From positions 1 through 47,123 of the forward strand of contig NZ_QMKQ01000028.1 in assembly GCF_003287975.1 (NCBI RefSeq): 47,123 nucleotides of DNA, read 5' to 3'. Of this stretch, positions 35,042-42,765 are shown in pieces. The DNA comes from Arthrobacter sp. AQ5-05 (GTDB lineage: Bacteria > Actinomycetota > Actinomycetes > Actinomycetales > Micrococcaceae). Both the position numbers and the translations under genes were made by a program. The notes beneath the pieces are model-generated. The model had not been told where the DNA came from. It ran no database searches and saw only the letters and a program-made list of their open reading frames with translations. Numbering within the stretch: position 1 is the stretch's first letter; each line of letters begins with the position of its first letter.

Positions 35042-36367
35042 TCAGTAGGTGGTCAACAGGTCGCGCAGAACCCGGGTGCCGAACTTCAGCGAATCGACCG
35101 GGACTCGCTCGTCGACGCCGTGGAACATGCCGGTGAAGTCCAGTTCGGCCGGAAGGCGCAGCGGGGCGAACCCGTAGCCGGTGATGCCCAGCCGGGACAG
35201 CGCCTTGTTGTCGGTGCCACCGGAGAGCATGTAGGGAAGCACGACGGCTTCCGGGTCCTCGCGATTCAGCGCGGCGACCATGGAATCGACCAGTCCCCCG
35301 GCAAAGGGAACCTCCAGCGCGCGGTCCAGGTGCAACGAGGACAACTCGACGTCCGGCCCGGCCAGCGCGCGCAGCGTTTCCATGACGGCCTCGTGCTGCC
35401 CGGGCAACGTGCGCACATCAAGCAGCGCCTCGGCGGCCCCGGGGATCACGTTGTGCTTGTACCCGGCGGAGAGCACCGTGGGGTTGGCGGTGTTCTGCAG
35501 GGTCGCCCCGACGAAGCGGGCGACGTTGCCCAGCTCATTCAGCAGCACCTGCGGGTTGTCCTCGGTGAATTCGATGCCGGTCATCCCCGAAACGCCCTCG
35601 AGGAAGGCGCGGGTGGTGTCGGTGTAGGAAATCGGCCAGTCGTGCTCGCCGATGCGGGTGATGGCCGCCGCCAGCCGGGTCACCGCGTTCGCCTCGTTGA
35701 TCTGCGAGCCGTGCCCGGCCCGGCCCGTGGCGGTGAGCTTTAGCCAGGCGATGCCCTTCTCGGCGGTCTGCAGCAGGTAGGCGCGCTTGCCGTCGATGGT
35801 CGCGGAGAAGCCGCCGACCTCACTGATGGCCTCGGTGGCGCCCTCGAAGAGTTCGGGGTGGTTCTGCACCATCCAGCGGGCCCCGTAGTCGCCGCCGGCC
35901 TCCTCGTCGGCGAAGAACGCGAAGACCAAATCGCGGCGCGGGCGGATGCCGGTGCGCTGCATCTGGCGCATCACCGCCAGGATCATCGCGTCCATGTCCT
36001 TCATGTCCACCGCACCGCGGCCCCAGATCATCCCGTCCTTGATCTCGGCCCCGAACGGGTCCACGGACCATTCGTCCTTGAATGCCGGGACCACGTCGAG
36101 GTGCCCGTGCACGATGAGGGCGGGCAGGGACTTGTCGGTGCCCTCGATGCGGGTGACCACGTTGGCGCGGCCCTGGGCGGATTCAAGCACCGTGGCCTCG
36201 AGACCCACCTCGTGGATGAGTTCGGCGACGTATTCGGCCGCCTTGCGCTCCCCCGCACCCTCGTTGTTGCCGTAGTTGGTGGTGTCGATCCGGATCAGCG
36301 CCTGGCAAATGCCGGCGACCTCGTCCTCGGCGACAATGGTGTCCGGGGTGCTCTGCGCAGCTGACAT
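35042..36367 (-). CDS. M20-family metallopeptidase
   Basis: This 441-residue zinc peptidase of the M20 (ArgE/DapE/carboxypeptidase) family has HGHLDVVPA with His89 and Asp91, GRGAVDMKD with bridging Asp121, and DEEAGGDYGA with catalytic Glu155 and ligand Glu156. A dimerisation insert spans about 190-310, and the terminal ligand His lies in the C-terminal quarter. Substrate is undetermined (acylamino acids or dipeptides are usual). AAGGA lies upstream of ATG 36367. Confidence 0.92.
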   Translation of the reverse strand: MSAAQSTPDTIVAEDEVAGICQALIRIDTTNYGNNEGAGERKAAEYVAELIHEVGLEATVLESAQGRANVVTRIEGTDKSLPALIVHGHLDVVPAFKDEWSVDPFGAEIKDGMIWGRGAVDMKDMDAMILAVMRQMQRTGIRPRRDLVFAFFADEEAGGDYGARWMVQNHPELFEGATEAISEVGGFSATIDGKRAYLLQTAEKGIAWLKLTATGRAGHGSQINEANAVTRLAAAITRIGEHDWPISYTDTTRAFLEGVSGMTGIEFTEDNPQVLLNELGNVARFVGATLQNTANPTVLSAGYKHNVIPGAAEALLDVRTLPGQHEAVMETLRALAGPDVELSSLHLDRALEVPFAGGLVDSMVAALNREDPEAVVLPYMLSGGTDNKALSRLGITGYGFAPLRLPAELDFTGMFHGVDERVPVDSLKFGTRVLRDLLTTY

Positions 36368-36488
36368 GGGGGAATCCTTCTGCCTCTCGTGACGAAACCT
36401 GGTTCCCCCACCCTATCCAGCCCGGCGCACGCAGGCGAGGGACAGGCTGGATAGGGCCGGCGGCGGGGCCTTTTGCGGGAACGAGAAA

Positions 36489-36520
36489 ACCCCCGACCGG
36501 ATTCTCATCCGATCGGGGGT
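36489..36520 (-). terminator. intrinsic terminator of tRNA-Leu
   Basis: ACCCCCGACCGGAT pairs with ATCCGATCGGGGGT with one mismatch. On the minus strand it is followed by TTTTC, a clear rho-independent terminator eight bases beyond the tRNA end. Confidence 0.85.
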
Positions 36521-36527
36521 CTGTCTG

Positions 36528-36610
36528 TGCGAAGGAGGGGACTTGAACCCCCACCCACTTACGTGGACTAGCACCTCAAGCTAGCGCGTCTACCATTCCG
36601 CCACCCTCGC
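36528..36610 (-). tRNA. tRNA-Leu (anticodon GAG)
   Basis: On the minus strand the acceptor GCGAGGG pairs with CCTTCGC and is followed by discriminator A. The D-loop has GGCGGAATGGTAGACGC. The anticodon stem CTAGC/GCTAG holds TTGAGGT, giving GAG, which reads CTC and CTT. A long class II variable arm (CCACGTAAGTGG) and the T-arm GGGGGTTCAAGTCCCC complete a leucine tRNA. CCA is not encoded. Confidence 0.97.
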
Positions 36611-36971
36611 TGGTGGCCGCTGCACCGGAAGAAGTTCGTGAAGAACTTTGTTTCCGTTGTCCGCGGCGAGATAAGACTCTAGCACGGGTTTGGGGCGCAC
36701 TTCAATTCGGCGGCTCCCTGCCCCAAGAACCCCGTGTTTACAAGGCAATTTGCGTGCCCCGGAGCCAAAATATCCCTTCGGTGCGGGTGTTTGTGAGCAG
36801 GGTCATATTCCACGGGTGGAAGTCGGGGATTTCGGGCCCGCGGCCGAGCATGATCCGGGGTGGGACTTGTTGCGTAGGATGAAGGTGTTTGCCCGTCATC
36901 TCCCGAGCCCCTCGGGGAAAGGGACGGGCACATTGATGGCACATTTCTCGTTTACAGGCGGCAGAGCACCG
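36611..36971. other. divergent control region between tRNA-Leu and mshA
   Basis: This 361-base region contains the tRNA promoter on the minus strand and the leader of mshA on the plus strand. A possible mshA -10 is TAGGAT at 36875-36880, with TGATCC 18 bases upstream as a weak -35. No gene is supported here. Confidence 0.4.
36676..36705 (-). promoter_or_regulatory. promoter of tRNA-Leu
   Basis: On the minus strand TTGAAG (36705-36700) and TAGAGT (36681-36676) are 18 bases apart, a good housekeeping-sigma match. The start would be near 36668, about 58 bases before the tRNA. Confidence 0.65.
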
Positions 36972-38210
36972 ATGTCCGAACCCACGAACAGCCCCAAGCG
37001 CATCGCCATGATTTCGCTGCACACCTCCCCGCTGGAACAGCCCGGGTCCGGGGATGCCGGCGGAATGAACGTGTACATCAGGAACCTGGCGCTCGCCCTG
37101 GCCGATCTCGGGGTGCAGGTCGATGTCTTCGTCCGCGGCACCGAGACCAGATCCACCGACATGGCGCCGGGGGTGGTGTGCCACGAGGTGCAGGCCGGCC
37201 CGCCCGGGAAACTGACCAAGGAGGAGCTGGCCGGGCACCTTCCGGAGGCCGCATCGGCGATCCAGGGCTACGCCTCGGGCCTTGGATCCTACGACGCGAT
37301 CCATTCCCACTACTGGCTCTCCGGGATCGTCGGGCTGCAGCTGCGGGATGCGTGGGGCGTGCCGCTGGTGCACACCATGCACACCCTGGGCAAGGTCAAG
37401 AAGCTCTCGGCGCACACCGAGGAGTCCGCCGCCCGCATCCGCGGGGAGCTGCTGCTTTGCCTGCAGGCCGACCGGCTCACCGCCAACACCCCCGCCGAGG
37501 TCGAGGAGCTCATCCACCTCTACGGCGCCGAGCCGGCGGCACTTGACGTGGTGGAGCCCGGCGTGGATTTGTCCACTTTCCATCCCGGGGTGTGCGAACA
37601 GCGCGAGAGCGCACCGGATTCCCTGCGCGTGGTCTTTGCCGGGCGCATCCAGAAGCTGAAGGGCCCGCAGATCCTGGTGCGGGCCCTGGGGATCCTGGCC
37701 CGCGACCGCCCGGACCTCGATGTGAAGCTCTCGGTGATCGGGGCGCGCTCCGGGGCCAAGGAACTGGACCTGCAGAAACTGGTCGAGGCACAACAGGTGG
37801 AGCACCTGGTGCGGTTCTCGCTGCCGATGCCCGCGGAGCACCTGGCCAAGGCGTTCCGCGGCGCCGACGTCGTGGCGGTCCCCTCCTACAGCGAGTCCTT
37901 CGGGCTGGTGGCGCTGGAGGCCCAGGCCTGCGGCACCCCGGTGCTGGCCCGCCGCGTCGGGGGGCTGCCCCATGCCGTGCGCGACGGTCACACCGGAATC
38001 CTGGTCGATGGCGCCGAACCATCAGCCTGGGCGGTGGCACTGGCGAAGCTTGCCGCCGACGCGCCGCTGCGCCGGCGGCTGGGCGCGCAGGCCGCCGAAT
38101 TCGCCGCCGGGCACGGTTGGGACAAGACCGCCGCTGCCGCCCTTGGTTCGTATCGCCGGGCAACAGCCCGCGGCCCGGTTGGCTTCCCGCATACCTCACC
38201 GGTCGAGTAA
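36972..38210 (+). CDS. mshA: D-inositol-3-phosphate glycosyltransferase MshA
   Basis: This 412-residue GT4 enzyme transfers GlcNAc to inositol 3-phosphate, the first step of mycothiol synthesis. The signature SLHTSPLEQPGSGDAGGMNV near the N-terminus binds inositol-P. HSHYWLSGIVGLQL and HTMHTLGKVKKL follow, with the C-terminal UDP-sugar region VPSYSESFGLVALEAQACGTP. I chose ATG 36972, with AGGCGG upstream. ATG 36936 is an alternative adding 12 residues. It is monocistronic, ending at a hairpin. Confidence 0.94.
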   Translation: MSEPTNSPKRIAMISLHTSPLEQPGSGDAGGMNVYIRNLALALADLGVQVDVFVRGTETRSTDMAPGVVCHEVQAGPPGKLTKEELAGHLPEAASAIQGYASGLGSYDAIHSHYWLSGIVGLQLRDAWGVPLVHTMHTLGKVKKLSAHTEESAARIRGELLLCLQADRLTANTPAEVEELIHLYGAEPAALDVVEPGVDLSTFHPGVCEQRESAPDSLRVVFAGRIQKLKGPQILVRALGILARDRPDLDVKLSVIGARSGAKELDLQKLVEAQQVEHLVRFSLPMPAEHLAKAFRGADVVAVPSYSESFGLVALEAQACGTPVLARRVGGLPHAVRDGHTGILVDGAEPSAWAVALAKLAADAPLRRRLGAQAAEFAAGHGWDKTAAAALGSYRRATARGPVGFPHTSPVE

Positions 38211-38261
38211 CGCCCCTGGCGGCACCTACCGCCGCGGGGAACGTGCTTCGGGCCAAAAGCC

Positions 38262-38300
38262 AGGTGCCCCGCAAACCAGCGTCTGGTTCACGGGGCACCT
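38262..38300. terminator. bidirectional terminator between mshA and htdX-like gene
   Basis: AGGTGCCCCGCAAACCAG pairs with CTGGTTCACGGGGCACCT with two imperfect positions around a three-base loop (CGT). It lies between convergent genes. Confidence 0.82.
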
Positions 38301-38328
38301 TGGGCCCAACGGTTCATGGCCGTGGCGA

Positions 38329-39237
38329 CTACCGGCCGCTGCCCGGCGCTTGCGCCATGGTGGTGATCGATCCGGAGAAATGCGGCTTTCCGCTGCGCGC
38401 GCCCCACCCGCTGAAGACGGTTTGGTCCCCGCGGTCCGTGAAGGCGACATCGACGGTGGAGGGCAGGAACACCGGGGTGGCGAACTCGATGCCCCACTGG
38501 TAGCCCGTGTCGTGGGGTGTGCTGCCGGCCAGCGCCCGTCCGGCCAGGTACATCCCGTGGGCAATGGCGCGCTTCATGCCCAGTGCCTTGGCCGAGGCCG
38601 CCGAGAGGTGGATGGGGTTGTAGTCCCCCAGCACCGCCGCGTAGGCGCGCCCGGTGCCAGCGGCCAGCTTCCACGACGCGGTGCGTCCAGGGATGTCGAA
38701 GGGCGCCCGGGCCTCGGCGGGGGCACCGGGCCGAGGCCCGGGCCAGATCCCGCGGGCCAGGTAGGTCGAGACCCCGCGCCACACCGGTTCGCCGCCTTCG
38801 GCGACCTCGACGAGAACATCGAGCTGGGTTCCGGCGCGGTGCTCGCGCAGGTCAGCCGCCCAGGCGGTGGCCGAGAGCGTCGCCGCACCGGAGATCGGCC
38901 GCAGGTGGTCGACCTGGTTGGACAGGTGCACCATGCCCAGCAGTGGCAGCGGGAAGTCCTCGCGCACCATCACCGACATCGCCACCGGGAACACCATGCC
39001 GTGCACGAAGACGCTGGGCAGGGTGTCGCGCACCGTGTCGCCCATCAGGCGCTGGTAGGCCACCAGCCGTGCGGGATCGGCAACCAGGGCCTCGAGGTGG
39101 TGCTCGGCGCGGGGCAGCGTTCCGCCTTCGGCCTTGCCGCCGGGCAGCAGGGCGCGCAGCCGGCTTCCGGCTGCCTTGGCGTAGAGCGCGCCCAGCGACG
39201 GCGCGGCATCCATGACCACCCGTTCGCGGTCGCTCAT
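38329..39237 (-). CDS. MaoC-family (R)-hydratase/dehydratase, HtdX-like
   Basis: This 302-residue double hot-dog MaoC protein has the C-terminal hydratase 2 motif GDYNPIHLS with Asp205 and His210, then AKALGMKRAIAHGMYLAGRA. The N-terminal hot-dog (about 40-150) is degenerate. It likely dehydrates or hydrates 3-hydroxyacyl/enoyl thioesters. Last of three co-oriented genes (thiolase, ketoreductase, dehydratase) matching the order Rv0243c-Rv0242c-Rv0241c (fadA2-fabG4-htdX) in M. tuberculosis. ATG 39237 overlaps the fabG4-like stop (ATGA). Confidence 0.86.
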   Translation of the reverse strand: MSDRERVVMDAAPSLGALYAKAAGSRLRALLPGGKAEGGTLPRAEHHLEALVADPARLVAYQRLMGDTVRDTLPSVFVHGMVFPVAMSVMVREDFPLPLLGMVHLSNQVDHLRPISGAATLSATAWAADLREHRAGTQLDVLVEVAEGGEPVWRGVSTYLARGIWPGPRPGAPAEARAPFDIPGRTASWKLAAGTGRAYAAVLGDYNPIHLSAASAKALGMKRAIAHGMYLAGRALAGSTPHDTGYQWGIEFATPVFLPSTVDVAFTDRGDQTVFSGWGARSGKPHFSGSITTMAQAPGSGR

Positions 39238-40571
39238 GCCCCCACCAGCGACTGTCCGCACACCCGCAGGGTGCGCCCGTTGATGCCCGCGGCCGCATCC
39301 GAGGCCAGGAACCCGATGGCTTCGGCCACGTCCAGCGGCAGCCCGCCCTGCATCAGCGAGGGCATCAGCATGCGGGCCACGGCGCGGGTGGCCAACGGGA
39401 TCTTCGCGGTCATGTCGGTCTCGATGAAACCGGGTGCCACCGCGTTGATGCCTCCCCCGGTGGCGGCGAATGCGTGCGCGGAGGCCCGCACCATGCCGAT
39501 GACCCCGCCCTTGGAGGCCGCGTAGTTGGTCTGCCCGCGGTTCCCGGCGATGCCCGAGGTCGAGGCCAGCGATACGATGCGCAGCCCCGGCAGCTTTGCT
39601 GCCAGGAAGGCCTCGTTCATGGCCAGCTGCGAGGAGATGTTCACCGCGATCACCGAGTCCCAGCGGGCCGCGTCCATGTTGGCCAGCAGCTTGTCGCGGG
39701 TGATCCCGGCATTGTGGATCACGATGTCCAGTGCCCCGTGGCGGGAGCGCGCGTGCTCGATGATCTTTTCCCCGGCGTCGGCCCGGGTCACATCCAGCTG
39801 CAGGGCGGTGCCGGAAACCTCGTTGGCGACCTTTGCCAGCGCGTCCCCGGCGGCCGGGACATCGACCACCACCACGGTGGCGCCGTCGCGGTGCAGCGTG
39901 GCGGCGATGGCCGCCCCGATGCCGCGGGCAGCGCCGGTGACCACGGCGATTTTTCCGGCCAGGGGCCTGTCGAAGTCCTCCGGCAGCGTCCCGTCGGCCG
40001 AGTCAACGGCGATGAACTGGCCGTCGACGTAGGCACTGCGCCCGGAGAGCAGGAAGCGCAGGGCCGCCAGTGCGGAGGGTGCCGTGGGCGGGACACCCTC
40101 GGCGAGCACGATGCCGTTGGCGGTCGCCCCGCCACGCATTTCCCGGCCCAGGGAGCGCACGGTTCCGTCGATGCCCTGGCGCACTGCGGCCACGGCCGGT
40201 GCGTCGGTGGCCAGTGCGGGGCGGCTGAAGGAGACCACGCGTCCGCCGGGGGCCATCCGGCGCAGCGCCGCGCCGGCGGAGAGCATCGGTTCGGACAGTT
40301 CGGCGGGGTCCGCCAGCTCGTCGAGCAGCAGGATGATCCCGCCGAGCTTGGTCTCGCCGGAGGCGTGCCGGCGCACGTCCAGGCCCCAGCCCAGCAGCGT
40401 GTCGGCCAGGTCCTGTGCGGCGGAGGAGTTACCGAGCAGCAGCAGCGGGCCGGGCAGCAGCGGGGCCCCGGGTGCGTAGCGGCGCAGGATCGCCGGGCGC
40501 GGGGCGCCCAGGGACTTGGCGAGCTTCTTGGTGAAGCCGGAGTTCACGAGTTCCAGGTACTTGTCGGCCAT
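39234..40571 (-). CDS. long-type 3-oxoacyl-thioester reductase, FabG4-like
   Basis: This 445-residue protein contains an N-terminal domain (about 1-200) that is Rossmann-like but lacks the short-chain dehydrogenase catalytic residues, then a full SDR domain. The SDR domain has the coenzyme motif VVTGAARGIGAAIA near 213-226, IHNAGITRDKL, and the catalytic Ser/Tyr/Lys in SLASTSGIAG and TNYAASKGG. This two-domain layout is that of mycobacterial FabG4 (HMW FabG). ATG 40571 has GGAGG upstream, two bases after the thiolase stop. Confidence 0.9.
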   Translation of the reverse strand: MADKYLELVNSGFTKKLAKSLGAPRPAILRRYAPGAPLLPGPLLLLGNSSAAQDLADTLLGWGLDVRRHASGETKLGGIILLLDELADPAELSEPMLSAGAALRRMAPGGRVVSFSRPALATDAPAVAAVRQGIDGTVRSLGREMRGGATANGIVLAEGVPPTAPSALAALRFLLSGRSAYVDGQFIAVDSADGTLPEDFDRPLAGKIAVVTGAARGIGAAIAATLHRDGATVVVVDVPAAGDALAKVANEVSGTALQLDVTRADAGEKIIEHARSRHGALDIVIHNAGITRDKLLANMDAARWDSVIAVNISSQLAMNEAFLAAKLPGLRIVSLASTSGIAGNRGQTNYAASKGGVIGMVRASAHAFAATGGGINAVAPGFIETDMTAKIPLATRAVARMLMPSLMQGGLPLDVAEAIGFLASDAAAGINGRTLRVCGQSLVGA

Positions 40572-40573
40572 GG

Positions 40574-41872
40574 TCAGCGTGCCTCCAGGATCGCCACGAC
40601 GCCCTGTCCGCCGGCGGCGCACACGGAAATCAGGCCGCGGCCCGATCCCTTCTCATGGAGCATCTTCGCCAGCGAGGCCACGATGCGTCCGCCGGTGGCG
40701 GCGAACGGATGGCCGGCGGCCAGCGAGGAGCCGTTGACATTGAGCCTGGAGCGGTCGATGGCACCCAGCGGTGCCTCGAGGCCCAGCTTGTTCTTGCAGA
40801 ATTCGGCATCTTCCCAGGCCGCCAGCGTGGCCAGCACGGTGCCGGCAAAGGCCTCGTGGATCTCGTAGAAGTCGAAGTCCTGCAGGGAGAGGTTGTTGCG
40901 CTTCAGGATGCGGGCCACGGCGTGGGCCGGTGCCATGAGCAGGCCGTCGGCCCCGTGAACGAAGTCCACCGCGGCGGCCTCGAAGTCCACGAAGTTCGCC
41001 AGCATCGGCAGGTCGTGCTCGCGGGCGTATTCCTCCGAGCCCAGCAGCACGGCCGATGCCCCGTCGGTCAGCGGGGTGGAGTTGCCGGCGGTCATCGTGG
41101 CCTCGGCACCCAGGTTCTTGCCGAAGGCCGGCTTGAGCGTGGCGAGCTTTTCCAGGCTGGAATCGGCGCGCATGTTGGTGTCCTTCGAGACCCCGGCGAA
41201 CGGGGTCATGAGGTCGTCGAAGAAGTTCCTCTCGTACGCTGCGGCAAGGTTCTTGTGGCTGGCCAGGGCGAGCTCGTCCTGGGCCGCGCGGGTCACGTTC
41301 CAGGCCTTGGTGGTGATCGCCTGGTGGTCGCCCATTGACAGGCCGGTGCGTGGTTCGCCGGTGCCCGGCGCGTTCGGTGCCAGGTCGCGGGGGCGGAACC
41401 TGGAGACCGCCTTGAGCTTCGCGCCGGTGGTGCGTGCGCGGGAAAGGTCCATCAGCACCGCGCGCAGGCCCTCGGAGACCGCGATCGGGGCGTCCGAGGT
41501 GGTGTCCACGCCGCCGCCGATCCCCGAGTCGATCTGGCCCAGCTTGATCTTGTTGGCCAGCGAGCCGATGGCTTCCATGCCGGTGGCGCAGGCCATCTGG
41601 ACGTCGTAGGCCGGGGTCCGGGCCGAGAGCGAGGTGCCGAGCACGCATTCGCGCACCAGGTTGAAGTCCTTGGAATGCTTGAGCACCGCGCCGGCGGAAA
41701 CGGCGCCGAGGCGCTGGCCCTGCAGGCCGAAGCGGGCGATGAGCCCGTCGAGTGCGGCGGTGAGCATGTCCTGGTTGCTGGCCTTGGAGTACGCGCCGTT
41801 GGAACGTGCGAAGGGGATGCGGTTTCCGCCGATGATGACGGCCGGGCGAATGGCTTGGGTCTGGTCGGACAT
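40574..41872 (-). CDS. acetyl-CoA acetyltransferase (thiolase), FadA2-like
   Basis: This 432-residue thiolase catalyses acyl-CoA cleavage or condensation. Active-site Cys95 lies in VQMACATGMEAIGS, the His in YEIHEAFAGTVL, a GHP motif in SLAAGHPFAATGGRI, and the second Cys in SVCAAGGQGVV at the C-terminus. ATG 41872 with AGGAG upstream is the clear start. A longer frame extends across the operator and is rejected. First gene of the minus-strand operon facing tetR. Confidence 0.94.
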   Translation of the reverse strand: MSDQTQAIRPAVIIGGNRIPFARSNGAYSKASNQDMLTAALDGLIARFGLQGQRLGAVSAGAVLKHSKDFNLVRECVLGTSLSARTPAYDVQMACATGMEAIGSLANKIKLGQIDSGIGGGVDTTSDAPIAVSEGLRAVLMDLSRARTTGAKLKAVSRFRPRDLAPNAPGTGEPRTGLSMGDHQAITTKAWNVTRAAQDELALASHKNLAAAYERNFFDDLMTPFAGVSKDTNMRADSSLEKLATLKPAFGKNLGAEATMTAGNSTPLTDGASAVLLGSEEYAREHDLPMLANFVDFEAAAVDFVHGADGLLMAPAHAVARILKRNNLSLQDFDFYEIHEAFAGTVLATLAAWEDAEFCKNKLGLEAPLGAIDRSRLNVNGSSLAAGHPFAATGGRIVASLAKMLHEKGSGRGLISVCAAGGQGVVAILEAR

Positions 41873-41912
41873 GCTGATGTTGCTCCTGGGGGCAGATGTG
41901 AGGTGAGTTACT

Positions 41913-41943
41913 GATACCCAGCGTACCTGATACGCTGGGTATC
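41913..41943. promoter_or_regulatory. 31-bp perfect palindrome, TetR operator
   Basis: GATACCCAGCGTA and its exact reverse complement TACGCTGGGTATC flank five bases (CCTGA). It lies between the divergent thiolase and tetR genes and ends one base before the tetR GTG. It also covers a promoter: TTACTG at 41908-41913 and TACGCT at 41931-41936, 17 bases apart, would start transcription at or next to 41944, making the tetR mRNA leaderless and self-repressible. Confidence 0.85.
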
Positions 41944-42657
41944 GTGAACAACCCACAAGCCCCCGACACCGCGGGCACCCCCACGCAAGCAGCAGGCGAT
42001 GGCCGTTCGGCCCGCTGGGATGCCCACCGGGCCGAACGGCGCCTGGAACTGATCAAGCTCGCCCGGCACACCATCCACCGGCTGGGCCCCGGTGCCTCCA
42101 TGGAGGAGATCGCCGCGCAGGCGAACACCTCCAAGTCCGTCTTCTACCGCTATTTCGGCGACAAGGAGGGGCTGCGCCAGGCGCTGGGCCAGTACGTCAT
42201 CACCAACTTCCGCACCGAGGTGATCTCCGCGGCCCTCAAATCCAGCGGCGAGGGCGATGCCTTGCACGCCATGGTACTGGCCTACCTGAAGATGGCCGCT
42301 ACTTCCCCGAACATCTACTTCTTCGTCACCGCCAGCCCCGCAACGGACGTGCTGACCGACCCGGCCGGTGCCGGAGGGCAGGTCCGCGACGGCGCACTGA
42401 ACGACTTCTTCGAGGACCTGGCAACGATGATGCGCGAACGCATGCACGCCTACATGGGCGTCGGGCCGGGAGAACAGGCCAGCCCCGCCCTCGAGCTCTG
42501 GCCGCGCGCATCGATCGGCATGGTCCGCGCCGCCGGGGAACTGTGGCTGCGCGCACCCGAGGGCCCCGGGCGCCCCGGCATCGAGGAGCTCGCCCGGAGC
42601 CTGACCCTGTGGCTCACCCACGGCGTGGCCTCCCAGACCACGCTCGAACGTCCATAG
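41944..42657 (+). CDS. TetR-family transcriptional repressor
   Basis: The 237-residue regulator has an N-terminal helix-turn-helix (about 37-80: LELIKLARHTIHRLGPGASM then EEIAAQANTSKSVFYRYFGD), followed by a ligand-binding helical domain. GTG 41944 abuts the palindrome without a Shine-Dalgarno, consistent with leaderless translation. By position it should repress itself and the thiolase-FabG4-HtdX operon, probably with an acyl-CoA effector (inference). The next gene, fadE5-like, starts 108 bases downstream in the same direction. Confidence 0.9.
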   Translation: MNNPQAPDTAGTPTQAAGDGRSARWDAHRAERRLELIKLARHTIHRLGPGASMEEIAAQANTSKSVFYRYFGDKEGLRQALGQYVITNFRTEVISAALKSSGEGDALHAMVLAYLKMAATSPNIYFFVTASPATDVLTDPAGAGGQVRDGALNDFFEDLATMMRERMHAYMGVGPGEQASPALELWPRASIGMVRAAGELWLRAPEGPGRPGIEELARSLTLWLTHGVASQTTLERP

Positions 42658-42765
42658 CCCCATCTCCTTGCCGCACGGCAAGATGACCACCTTCACGAAT
42701 CCAAGAAATCCAGCGCCAGCTCCCCCGCACCGCGAGGGCAGCACAACCGAAAGGCAGCAACGCCA

